Assembly: GCA_014379045.1 (NCBI GenBank)
Contig: JACMMK010000214.1
Span: 1 to 6,369, forward strand
Source: Burkholderiales bacterium
GTDB lineage: Bacteria; Pseudomonadota; Gammaproteobacteria; Burkholderiales; CAIKXV01
Reading direction: 5' to 3'
DNA length: 6,369 nucleotides
Both the position numbers and the translations under genes were made by a program. This document shows, one piece after another, positions 1 through 5,881 of this stretch. Every line of letters starts with the position of its first letter. Position 1 is the first letter of the stretch. Below the pieces are notes generated by a model. That model was not told the origin of the DNA. It made no database searches and saw only the letters and a list, made by a program, of their open reading frames with translations.

Positions 1-235
1 TCGATCCCGTCACCTTTCAGGTGACGGGCCCCTCGCCGCGGGCCTCGCGTGCTCATCGTCTTCCTCGGTGGTTCCTGCTCGAACGATGTCGCGTGACGAT
101 GAGGGAGCCCGACTCGGCTACGTCGATCCCGTCACCTTTCAGGTGACGGGCCCCTCGCCGCGAGCCTCGCGTGCTCATCGCCTTCCTCGGTTGTTCCTGC
201 TCAAACGGTTTCGCGTGACGATGAGGGAGCCCGAC
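1..235. repeat. Two tandem copies of a 122-bp structured repeat
   Basis: Copy 1 spans 1-113 and copy 2 spans 123-235, with a 9-bp linker (114-122) after copy 1, giving a period of 122 bp. Aligned by eye, the copies differ at six sites (41/163, 59/181, 70/192, 81/203, 86/208, 88/210), about 95% identity. Each copy holds a perfect 10-bp inverted repeat with a 3-nt loop (6-28 and 128-150) and a longer-range pair, CTCATCGTC (52-60) with GACGATGAG (95-103), matched by 174-182 and 217-225 in copy 2. The array starts at the window edge, so more copies may lie to the left. It lies just after the 3' end of the minus-strand thiolase gene, so it may be transcribed as that gene's 3' UTR. I see no convincing coding capacity. 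The family is not one I recognise; an intergenic REP-like or mRNA-end element is possible. Confidence 0.9.
128..150 (-). terminator. Strong hairpin downstream of the thiolase, possible terminator
   Basis: This is a perfect 10-bp stem (arms CCCGTCACCT and AGGTGACGGG) with a 3-nt loop, about 97 nt past the thiolase stop in the direction of that gene. The identical hairpin recurs at 6-28. In minus-strand RNA the stem is followed by AUCGACG, with no U-run, so it lacks the second half of a classical intrinsic terminator. It could instead protect the mRNA 3' end or belong to the repeat element for another reason. Confidence 0.4.
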
Positions 236-246
236 GGGGGTTCGAA

Positions 247-1428
247 TCAGTGCCGCTCGATCGCCATCGCGACGGCTTCGCCGCCGCCGATGCACAGCGT
301 CGCCATCCCGCGCTTGCCGCCGTACTGCTCGAGTGCGGAGAGCAGTGTCACCACGATGCGTGCGCCCGAGGCTCCGATCGGATGGCCCAGCGCCGTTGCG
401 CCGCCATGGACGTTGACCTTCTCCGCCGGCAACGACAGGTCGTGCATCGCTGCCATCGTCACCACCGCGAATGCCTCGTTCACTTCGAACAGGTCGACAT
501 CGTTCACGCTCCAGCCGGTTGCGTCGAACAGCTTGCGCATCGCGCCGACCGGTGCGGTGGTGAACCACTGCGGCTCGTGCGAATGGCTGGTCTGGGCGAC
601 GATCGTGGCAAGCGGCGTCAACCCGCGCTTCTCGGCCTCGGAGCGACGCATCAACACCAGCGCTGCGGCGCCGTCCGAGATCGAACTGGCGTTGGCCGGA
701 GTGACCGTGCCGTCTTTCTTGAACACCGGTTTCAATTGCGGGATCTTGTCCGCGTTCGCCTTCAGCGGCTGCTCGTCGATCGTGATGACCGTCTCGCCCT
801 TCGAGGTCTTGATCGTGTACGGAGTGATCTCGCGTTCGAACTTGCCGCCCTTGATCGCCGCCTGCGCCTTGCCCAGGGAGTCGATCGCGAAACGATCCTG
901 CGCCTCGCGCGAGAACGCGTACTTGGTCGCGGTGTCTTCGGCGAAGGTGCCCATCAAGCGACCCTTGTCGTAGGCATCTTCGAGCCCGTCGAGGAACATG
1001 CTGTCCTTGATCTCGCCGTGGCCGAGGCGCATCCCGCCGCGCGCCTTCGGGATCAGGTAGGGGGCGAGCGTCATGCTCTCCATACCACCGGCAACGACGA
1101 CGTTGGCAGAGCCTGCCAGCAGCTGGTCACGCGCGACCATCATCGCCTTCATGCCCGAGCCGCACATCTTGTTGATGGTGGAGGCGTAGGTACCGAGCGG
1201 CAACCCCGCGCCGATCGCCGCCTGACGCGCCGGCGCCTGTCCCTGCCCGGCCATCAGCACGTTACCCATGATCACTTCTTCGACGTCTTCAGGCGCGATA
1301 CCTGCGCGTTCAACGGCGGCGCGAATGGCCGAACTGCCCAATGCCGAAGCAGGGACGTTCGAAAAATCGCCCTGGAACCCGCCCATGGGCGTGCGCGCGG
1401 CGCCTACGATGACGACTGGATCGTTCAT
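247..1428 (-). CDS. Acetyl-CoA acetyltransferase (thiolase II, PhaA/AtoB type)
   Basis: This enzyme condenses two acetyl-CoA to acetoacetyl-CoA, or runs in reverse as a cytoplasmic thiolase. The product has 393 residues, the normal family length. It starts MNDPVVIVGAARTPMGGFQG. The nucleophilic cysteine is Cys89 in NKMCGSG, NEAFA lies at 317-321, the catalytic His349 is in GHPIG, and the second cysteine Cys379 is in CIGGGEA. These positions match the biosynthetic thiolase pattern (Cys89/His348/Cys378 in the Zoogloea enzyme, from memory) within one residue. The start at 1428 is chosen because a perfect GAGGAG lies 7 nt upstream and the conserved N-terminus begins there; the open frame continues to 1659 but that part has no family resemblance. 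The gene is transcribed divergently from phaC, unlike the common phaCAB operon order. It could supply PHA precursors or serve leucine, ketone-body or fatty-acid breakdown, so I give no symbol. Confidence 0.95.
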   Translation of the reverse strand: MNDPVVIVGAARTPMGGFQGDFSNVPASALGSSAIRAAVERAGIAPEDVEEVIMGNVLMAGQGQAPARQAAIGAGLPLGTYASTINKMCGSGMKAMMVARDQLLAGSANVVVAGGMESMTLAPYLIPKARGGMRLGHGEIKDSMFLDGLEDAYDKGRLMGTFAEDTATKYAFSREAQDRFAIDSLGKAQAAIKGGKFEREITPYTIKTSKGETVITIDEQPLKANADKIPQLKPVFKKDGTVTPANASSISDGAAALVLMRRSEAEKRGLTPLATIVAQTSHSHEPQWFTTAPVGAMRKLFDATGWSVNDVDLFEVNEAFAVVTMAAMHDLSLPAEKVNVHGGATALGHPIGASGARIVVTLLSALEQYGGKRGMATLCIGGGEAVAMAIERH

Positions 1429-1435
1429 GCTGATG

Positions 1436-1441
1436 CTCCTC
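1436..1441 (-). promoter_or_regulatory. Ribosome binding site that fixes the thiolase start
   Basis: The minus strand reads GAGGAG here, followed by a 7-nt spacer and the ATG at 1428-1426. It is one of the best Shine-Dalgarno matches in the window and decides against the longer upstream open frame. Confidence 0.85.
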
Positions 1442-1468
1442 GGAATTTGGACAGTCTTGAAGCGGCCG

Positions 1469-1488
1469 ATGCGGGCTGCCGCCCGCGT
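1469..1488 (-). other. Hairpin in the thiolase leader
   Basis: GCGGGC and GCCCGC pair around a 4-base loop, extended by one wobble and one A-T pair to an 8-bp stem. It lies in the presumed 5' UTR about 40 nt before the thiolase start. No U-run follows on the minus strand, so it is not an evident attenuator. In DNA this GC-rich it may be chance. Confidence 0.3.
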
Positions 1489-1505
1489 CGATCCATTGCA
1501 GCTTT

Positions 1506-1581
1506 GTCGCAGCGTTTTCGGCCTGGGTCGCAACCCTGGTCGCAGCATTCCCCGCTGGTTTATCGCCGCATTCTTCGCAGC
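1506..1581. promoter_or_regulatory. Cluster of four (G/T)TCGCARC motifs in the divergent control region
   Basis: GTCGCAGC at 1506, GTCGCAAC at 1527, GTCGCAGC at 1539 and TTCGCAGC at 1574 lie in the same orientation within 76 bp. The first two are 21 bp apart and the next 12 bp on, near whole helical turns. The cluster sits upstream of the candidate phaC promoter and just inside the thiolase transcript. A shared regulator, such as a PhaR-type repressor, could bind here; that is inference only. Confidence 0.3.
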
Positions 1582-1606
1582 GCCAAGCGCGACCCGATCG
1601 GCAGGT

Positions 1607-1635
1607 TTGTGCCCTGCAACAGGGGCGCCTAATAT
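1607..1635 (+). promoter_or_regulatory. Candidate sigma70 promoter for phaC
   Basis: TTGTGC (1607-1612), a 17-bp spacer, and TAATAT (1630-1635) form a plausible promoter; the -35 matches consensus at 3 of 6 and the -10 at 4 of 6. The start of transcription would fall near 1642, leaving a leader of about 105 nt before the phaC ATG. The A/T patch at 1630-1636 stands out in a very GC-rich region. The spacer contains the inverted repeat CCCTG-CAA-CAGGG (1612-1624), whose first base overlaps the -35; it is a possible operator. Confidence 0.45.
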
Positions 1636-1659
1636 ACGCCCGCCCGAGGCGCGGAACAA
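1631..1659 (-). promoter_or_regulatory. Candidate sigma70 promoter for the thiolase, sharing the -10 with phaC
   Basis: On the minus strand TTGTTC (1659-1654), a 17-bp spacer, and TATATT (1636-1631) make a promoter with a 5-of-6 -10 match. Transcription would begin near 1624, giving a leader of about 195 nt. Its -10 overlaps that of the plus-strand candidate by five bases, so the two promoters could compete for polymerase. Confidence 0.4.
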
Positions 1660-1746
1660 CGCGCGCCCCCTTCGCTGCCCTGAACTGTACGACCGACGGG
1701 TGCAACCCTCGATTACCGAGCAATGCCGAGAAAGCAGACCGACATC

Positions 1747-3669
1747 ATGAGTGAATCAAAATCCGGTGACACCGCCGCCGCCCCCGCCTCTGGCCCGACC
1801 CACGACGCTGCCGCGCAGGCACCCGACATGGCGCGTCAGTTCAATGAACTGGCGCAGCGCAGTTCGCACTTGGTCACGCAGTTCCTCGAACGTACCGCGC
1901 AGCATCCGGGCGCGATGCCAAGTGACGAGATGGGCGTCGGGCGCGCGTTCACCGAAGCGTTCCAGAAGATGTGGAGCGACCCGATGAAGCTCGCGCAGTC
2001 GCAGATGAACATGTGGGGCGACTACGTGAACCTCTGGCAGTCGACCTGGATGAAATCGATGGGCATGGCGGTCGCGCCCATCGCGGAAGCCGAGAAAGGC
2101 GACAAGCGCTTCAAGCACGACGACTGGGAGAGCAACCTCGTCTTCAACTATCTGAAACAGTCGTACCTGATCGCCGCGCGGCATACGCATGGCGCGATGA
2201 CCGGGGTCGAAGGTCTCGACGTGAACACGCGCAAGAAGGTCGACTTCTTCACCCGCCAGTACATCGATGCGATGGCGCCCACCAACTTCGCACTGACCAA
2301 TCCCGAGGTGCTGCGCGAGACCGTCGACAGCGGCGGGCAGAACCTGCTGAACGGTCTGGACAATCTGCTCGACGACCTCGAGCGGGGCGGCGGCACAGGG
2401 CTGCGCATCAGCATGACCGACCGCACCCAGTTCAAGCTGGGCGAGAACATCGCCCTGACACCGGGCAAGGTCGTGCACCAGACGACGCTGATGCAGCTGA
2501 TCCAGTACGCGCCCAGCACCGAGAAGGTGCTGAAGCGGCCGCTGCTGATCGTGCCACCGTGGATCAACAAGTTCTACATCCTCGACCTGCGCGAGAAGAA
2601 TTCGTTCATCAAGTGGGCGGTCGACCAGGGTCACACGGTGTTCGTCGTGTCGTGGGTGAACCCCGACGAGCGGCTTGCCGACCAGGGTTTCGAGGACTAT
2701 CTGCGACTCGGTCCGCTGGCGGCCCTCGATGCGCTCAGAGCGATCACCGGCGAGCCCGACGCGAACGTGATCGGCTACTGCCTCGGCGGCACCCTGCTCG
2801 CCAGCGCCCTGGCCTGGTTGAAGGCGAAGGGCGAGGCGTCGCGCGTCGCGAGCGCGACGTTCTTCACCGCGATGATCGATTTCGCCGACCCGGGCGAACT
2901 CGGTGTGTTCATCGACGAGGAACAGCTCGACCACATGGAGCGCAAGATGGCGAAGCGTGGCTATCTCGAAGGCCATGAGATGGCCACCACGTTCAACCTG
3001 ATGCGTGCGAACGATCTGATCTGGTCGTTCGTCGTCAATAACTATCTGATGGGACGCGATCCGTTTCCGTTCGATCTGCTGTACTGGAACGCCGATTCGA
3101 CCCGTATGCCGGCCGCGATGCACGGGTTCTATCTGCGCAACATGTACCTGAAGAACCTGTTGCGCACGCCCGGCGGCATCACCCTGGACGGGGTGCCGAT
3201 CGACGTGACGACGATCGAGACGCCGGCATATTTTCTTTCGACGATGGAAGACCACATCGCGCCGTGGAAGTCGACGTACGCCGGCGCCGCGCTGTTGCGC
3301 GGGCCGGTGCAGTTCACGCTCGCGGGATCCGGACATATCGCAGGCGTGATCAATCCGCCTGCGGCGAAGAAGTACCAGCACTGGACGAGCACGGCACCCG
3401 TCAGCCTCGCTCCCGACGCGTGGCTCGCGCAGGCCACGCCCACCGAGGGCTCGTGGTGGCCGCACTGGCACCAGTGGGTGTCGACGGGCTTCGGCAACGG
3501 CGAGGTCGATGCGCGCGTGCCTGGCAGCGAATCGCACCCACCACTCGAAGATGCGCCCGGCTCGTATGTCAGGCAGGGGACCGACGCGGCGGTCACGGCG
3601 GTGGAAACCGAACAGGAAGCAAACGGGGAGCAGCGCGGACAGGGTGCCGAACCGGGGCGCAGCGCGTGA
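1747..3669 (+). CDS. phaC: Class I poly(3-hydroxyalkanoate) polymerase PhaC
   Basis: PhaC polymerises (R)-3-hydroxyacyl-CoA, mainly 3-hydroxybutyryl-CoA, into polyester at the surface of storage granules. From this start the protein has 640 residues. Residues 1-28 are Ala/Pro-rich low complexity. A PhaC N-terminal domain follows, then an alpha/beta-hydrolase domain. The lipase-like box GYCLGG carries the catalytic Cys345, with Asp502 in MEDHIAPW and His530 in GSGHIAGVINPP; Trp447 lies in the conserved YWNADSTRMP. The Cys-Asp and Cys-His spacings (157 and 185) are close to those of the Cupriavidus enzyme. Beyond APGSYVR, near where class I enzymes normally end, there are 31 extra polar, Glu/Gln-rich residues, so the protein is longer than the usual 560-600. 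ATG at 1723 in the same frame is an alternative start (648 aa); neither has a good Shine-Dalgarno. The gene overlaps the next by 4 nt. Confidence 0.96.
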   Translation: MSESKSGDTAAAPASGPTHDAAAQAPDMARQFNELAQRSSHLVTQFLERTAQHPGAMPSDEMGVGRAFTEAFQKMWSDPMKLAQSQMNMWGDYVNLWQSTWMKSMGMAVAPIAEAEKGDKRFKHDDWESNLVFNYLKQSYLIAARHTHGAMTGVEGLDVNTRKKVDFFTRQYIDAMAPTNFALTNPEVLRETVDSGGQNLLNGLDNLLDDLERGGGTGLRISMTDRTQFKLGENIALTPGKVVHQTTLMQLIQYAPSTEKVLKRPLLIVPPWINKFYILDLREKNSFIKWAVDQGHTVFVVSWVNPDERLADQGFEDYLRLGPLAALDALRAITGEPDANVIGYCLGGTLLASALAWLKAKGEASRVASATFFTAMIDFADPGELGVFIDEEQLDHMERKMAKRGYLEGHEMATTFNLMRANDLIWSFVVNNYLMGRDPFPFDLLYWNADSTRMPAAMHGFYLRNMYLKNLLRTPGGITLDGVPIDVTTIETPAYFLSTMEDHIAPWKSTYAGAALLRGPVQFTLAGSGHIAGVINPPAAKKYQHWTSTAPVSLAPDAWLAQATPTEGSWWPHWHQWVSTGFGNGEVDARVPGSESHPPLEDAPGSYVRQGTDAAVTAVETEQEANGEQRGQGAEPGRSA

Positions 3670-4556
3670 ACGGCGTCGACGATACCGCTTCGCCCGTGGC
3701 GCGACCTCGGCGGATTGCCGTGCTCGGTGCGGGCCAGATGGGCAGCGGCATCGCCCAGGTGTGCGCCGCGGCCGGGTTCCCGGTGGTGCTGCGAGACCTC
3801 GACCCTGCGGCGCTCGACCGGGCACGCACGACGATCGAATCGAGTCTCGACCGACTGCTCGCGAAGGGCCGCACCACACGTGAGGACCGGGACGCGACGC
3901 TCGCACGCGTGGCGTCGGCAACCGCGCTCGAAGCATTGGCCGAAGTCGACCTCGTAATCGAGGCAGTCACCGAGAGTCTCACCGTGAAGCGCGCGATCTT
4001 CACCGAGGTCTCGGCGGTGTGCCGCGCGGACGCGATCCTCGCGAGCAACACCTCGTCGATCTCGCTGACCCGGCTCGCGGCCGTCGTCGCACATCCCGGG
4101 CGGGTGATCGGCATGCATTTCATGAATCCGGTGCCGCTGATGCCGCTCGTCGAAGTGATTCGTGCACGGCAGACCTCGACGCCGACCTTCGACACGATCG
4201 AGGCGCTGACGCGCGCGCTCGGCAAGACACCGGTCGACGTAAAGAACAGCCCGGGATTCGTCGCGAACCGGGTGCTGATCCCGATGATCAATGAAGCCGC
4301 GTTCTGCGTGCACGAAGGCCTGGCGAGCGCCGAGTCGATCGACACCGTGATGAAGCTCGGGATGAATCACCCGATGGGACCACTGGCGCTGGCCGACCTG
4401 ATCGGCATCGACACCGTGCTCGCGATCATGGAGGTGCTGCTCGACGGCTTCAACGATTCGAAGTACCGGCCGTGCCCTTTGCTGATCGAGATGGTCGACG
4501 CCGGTCATCTCGGGCGCAAGAGCGGGCAGGGATTTTTCAGCTACCCAGTGAAATGA
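3666..4556 (+). CDS. hbd: NAD-dependent 3-hydroxybutyryl-CoA dehydrogenase
   Basis: The enzyme interconverts acetoacetyl-CoA and (S)-3-hydroxybutyryl-CoA in the cytoplasm. It has 296 residues, slightly above the usual 280-290. A Rossmann fold opens with VLGAGQMGSG (GxGxxG at 21-26) and Asp44 (LRDLD) in the adenine-ribose position expected for NAD. The active-site set is present: Ser130 in SNTSS, His151 in HFMNP, Glu163 in PLVEV and Asn201 in PGFVANR. The C-terminal dimerisation domain (LGMNHPMGPLALADLIG, GRKSGQGFF) is complete. The start is GTG, overlapping the phaC stop as GTGA, with GGGG 8 nt upstream, so translation is probably coupled to phaC. A second GTG at 3696 would give 286 residues, closer to the family norm. 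Related enzymes are named PaaH or HbdA; specificity for C4 rather than longer chains is inferred from length and context. Confidence 0.94.
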   Translation: MNGVDDTASPVARPRRIAVLGAGQMGSGIAQVCAAAGFPVVLRDLDPAALDRARTTIESSLDRLLAKGRTTREDRDATLARVASATALEALAEVDLVIEAVTESLTVKRAIFTEVSAVCRADAILASNTSSISLTRLAAVVAHPGRVIGMHFMNPVPLMPLVEVIRARQTSTPTFDTIEALTRALGKTPVDVKNSPGFVANRVLIPMINEAAFCVHEGLASAESIDTVMKLGMNHPMGPLALADLIGIDTVLAIMEVLLDGFNDSKYRPCPLLIEMVDAGHLGRKSGQGFFSYPVK

Positions 4557-4574
4557 CCGGCCCGCTCGGCGCTG

Positions 4575-4591
4575 CGCGTGTTCCTCACGCG
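4575..4591 (+). other. Small hairpin between the dehydrogenase and hydratase genes
   Basis: CGCGTG and CACGCG pair around the 5-nt loop TTCCT, giving a 6-bp stem in the 74-nt gap. No T-run follows, so it is unlikely to stop transcription. It may mark a processing site or be chance. The gap otherwise holds only the hydratase ribosome binding site. Confidence 0.25.
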
Positions 4592-4615
4592 ATACGGCCG
4601 GGAGCGCAGGGCCTC

Positions 4616-4621
4616 GGAGGG
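4616..4621 (+). promoter_or_regulatory. Ribosome binding site of the enoyl-CoA hydratase gene
   Basis: GGAGGG lies 9 nt before the ATG at 4631 and supports that start. A GTG at 4624 is in another frame and can be ignored. Confidence 0.75.
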
Positions 4622-4630
4622 ACGTGACCG

Positions 4631-5425
4631 ATGACCACTGCCGGCTATCAGAATCTTCTGCACGAGGAACCCGAGCCCGGAATTCATCTGCTCACGATGA
4701 ATCGTCCGAAGGCGCTGAACGCATTGAACAGCGCGACGCTGGCGGAACTCGCCTGCGCGATCACCGGGCTTGCTGCCGACGCGTCTGCGCGGGCGGTGCT
4801 GATCACCGGCGCCGGGGCGAAAGCGTTCGTCGCGGGCGCCGACATCGGCGAGATGCAGACGCTGACCCCCGAGGCGGCGCGCACCTTCTCGTCGAAGGCG
4901 ACGCGCCTGTTCCTCGAGCTCGAGGCCCTGCCGATGCCGGTGCTGGCATTGGTCAACGGCTATGCGCTAGGCGGGGGATGCGAACTCGCGCTCGCCTGCG
5001 ACTGGATCGTCGCCGCGGATAACGCGGTATTCGGCCAGCCGGAAGTCGGCCTCGGCATCCCGCCGGGCTTCGGCGGTTCGCAGCGCCTGCCGCGCCGGAT
5101 CGCACCGGGCAAGGCGCTCGAACTGCTGGTGACCGGACGCCAGGTCAAAGCTGACGAAGCGGTGGCCATCGGGCTCGCGAACGAAGTGGTCGCGGCCGAT
5201 GCGCTGCGGGCGCGCGGCATCGAACTCGCTCTGCTGATCGCGTCCAAGGGGCCGGTCGCGGTGCGGCTGGTGAAGGAAGCCTGGCGCCGTGGGCAGTCGC
5301 TCGATCTGGCGCAGGCGTGCGCGATCGAATCGGATCTGTTTGCACTCGCGTTTGCGACGGCCGATCAGAGCGAAGGGATGCGTGCGTTCCTGGAGAAGCG
5401 TGCGCCGCGGTTTATCGGCGGCTGA
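4631..5425 (+). CDS. Enoyl-CoA hydratase, crotonase family
   Basis: Crotonase-type hydratases add water to trans-2-enoyl-CoA to give (S)-3-hydroxyacyl-CoA. This protein has 264 residues, typical of the single-domain family. The oxyanion-hole segment AGADIGEM is at 68-75, and Gly115 of the GGGCELALACD segment gives the second backbone NH. The two catalytic glutamates are present as Glu118 and Glu138 (FGQPEVGLGIPPGFGG), 20 residues apart as in rat mitochondrial crotonase, so it should be a true hydratase. The C-terminus is complete, ending RAPRFIGG. It lies 74 nt after the 3-hydroxybutyryl-CoA dehydrogenase gene on the same strand, likely the same operon. Together they would interconvert acetoacetyl-CoA and crotonyl-CoA. 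It is not a MaoC-type R-specific hydratase (PhaJ), so it cannot by itself supply the R monomer used by PhaC. No clear terminator follows it. Confidence 0.94.
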   Translation: MTTAGYQNLLHEEPEPGIHLLTMNRPKALNALNSATLAELACAITGLAADASARAVLITGAGAKAFVAGADIGEMQTLTPEAARTFSSKATRLFLELEALPMPVLALVNGYALGGGCELALACDWIVAADNAVFGQPEVGLGIPPGFGGSQRLPRRIAPGKALELLVTGRQVKADEAVAIGLANEVVAADALRARGIELALLIASKGPVAVRLVKEAWRRGQSLDLAQACAIESDLFALAFATADQSEGMRAFLEKRAPRFIGG

Positions 5426-5480
5426 AGGCAACGACCGTGATACTTCGATGCATCATTGGAACAGCGGCGGGCGGTCGGCC

Positions 5481-5630
5481 CTGAGCGCTAACGAAACGGA
5501 TTCCCTATATCGAGCGCGTCTTCGATTCGCTGACCATGTTGAAGGTCTTCGGTGTAAAGAATGGCGCAACTCGAATTCAAGGCTGTCGCAACGATGAGCG
5601 AGTCGAAGATCCAAAACCTGTAGCGCTCAG
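5481..5630. repeat. 10-bp inverted repeat flanking the toxin C-terminal fragment
   Basis: CTGAGCGCTA at 5481-5490 is the exact reverse complement of TAGCGCTCAG at 5621-5630, with 130 bp between the arms. The left arm contains the stop of the restored toxin frame (5488-5490). The right arm contains the premature stop at the frameshift (5627-5629). The core AGCGCT is itself palindromic. One such pair within 200 bp is expected by chance in a window this size, so only its placement makes it notable. Confidence 0.5.
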
Positions 5631-5881
5631 TCGTGCAACGCTTTTCGATAATCGATCGTGAGCGGCAACGTCTGGCAGACCGAAGTGATCGAATCGAGAA
5701 CCTCCCGTACCTCGGCGATCGACATGCCGACCTTGCGTAGCGCCACGGATGTGAATTCGTTCAACACCTGAACGCTGATGATGCCTCCCCCAGCCAACAG
5801 CGCCTCGACCGTGTCGGCTTTTTTGCTATCCGTCGACACGAGATAGAACAGGACATTAGTGTCGAAGAAGCGTTCAGTCAC
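5488..5881 (-). pseudogene. PIN-domain (VapC-like) toxin broken by a frameshift
   Basis: PIN-domain toxins are metal-dependent RNases that cut tRNA or rRNA when freed from their antitoxin. The first frame (5881-5627, GTG start) gives 84 residues: TERFFDTNVLFYL with the first acidic residue Asp7, and VLNEF with Glu42. It stops at a TGA. From 5628 the +1 frame continues the same fold for 46 residues to a TAG at 5490-5488, including ERYRFWIFDSLIVATAL and LYTEDLQHGQ, which carry the remaining conserved Asp residues and the usual NPF ending. Joined, the two parts make about 131 residues, the normal length, so one extra base or a 2-nt loss near 5627-5632 explains the break. All expected acidic residues survive, suggesting recent inactivation or a sequencing error. 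The start overlaps the antitoxin by 8 nt. Local GC (about 54%) is well below that of the neighbours. Confidence 0.85.

Noticed and set aside
1..235. Possible CRISPR array
   Set aside because: Only two units of 122 bp with almost no unique spacer; the unit is far too long for a CRISPR repeat.
236..252. GGGGGTTCGAATCAGTG resembles a tRNA T-arm
   Set aside because: The 7-nt loop TTCGAAT fits, but the flanking GGGGG and CAGTG do not pair, no acceptor or anticodon arm is found, and the segment runs into the thiolase stop codon.
250..1632. Long plus-strand open frame opposite the thiolase
   Set aside because: It mirrors the thiolase codons, is Arg/His-rich, has no domain resemblance, and the thiolase is certain on the other strand.
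1756..3936. Long minus-strand open frame (726 codons) opposite phaC
   Set aside because: It is antisense to a clear PhaC with all catalytic residues, is Arg/His/Val-rich with no recognisable motif, and is typical of mirror frames in GC-rich genes.
5426..5487. Terminator between the hydratase and the toxin remnant
   Set aside because: The only pairing I found is GACCG with CGGTC about 40 nt apart, with no T-run; too weak to call.
5289..5597. Plus-strand open frame of 102 codons spanning the hydratase end
   Set aside because: It overlaps the hydratase in another frame and the toxin fragment antisense, with Arg/Ser-rich content and no ribosome binding site.
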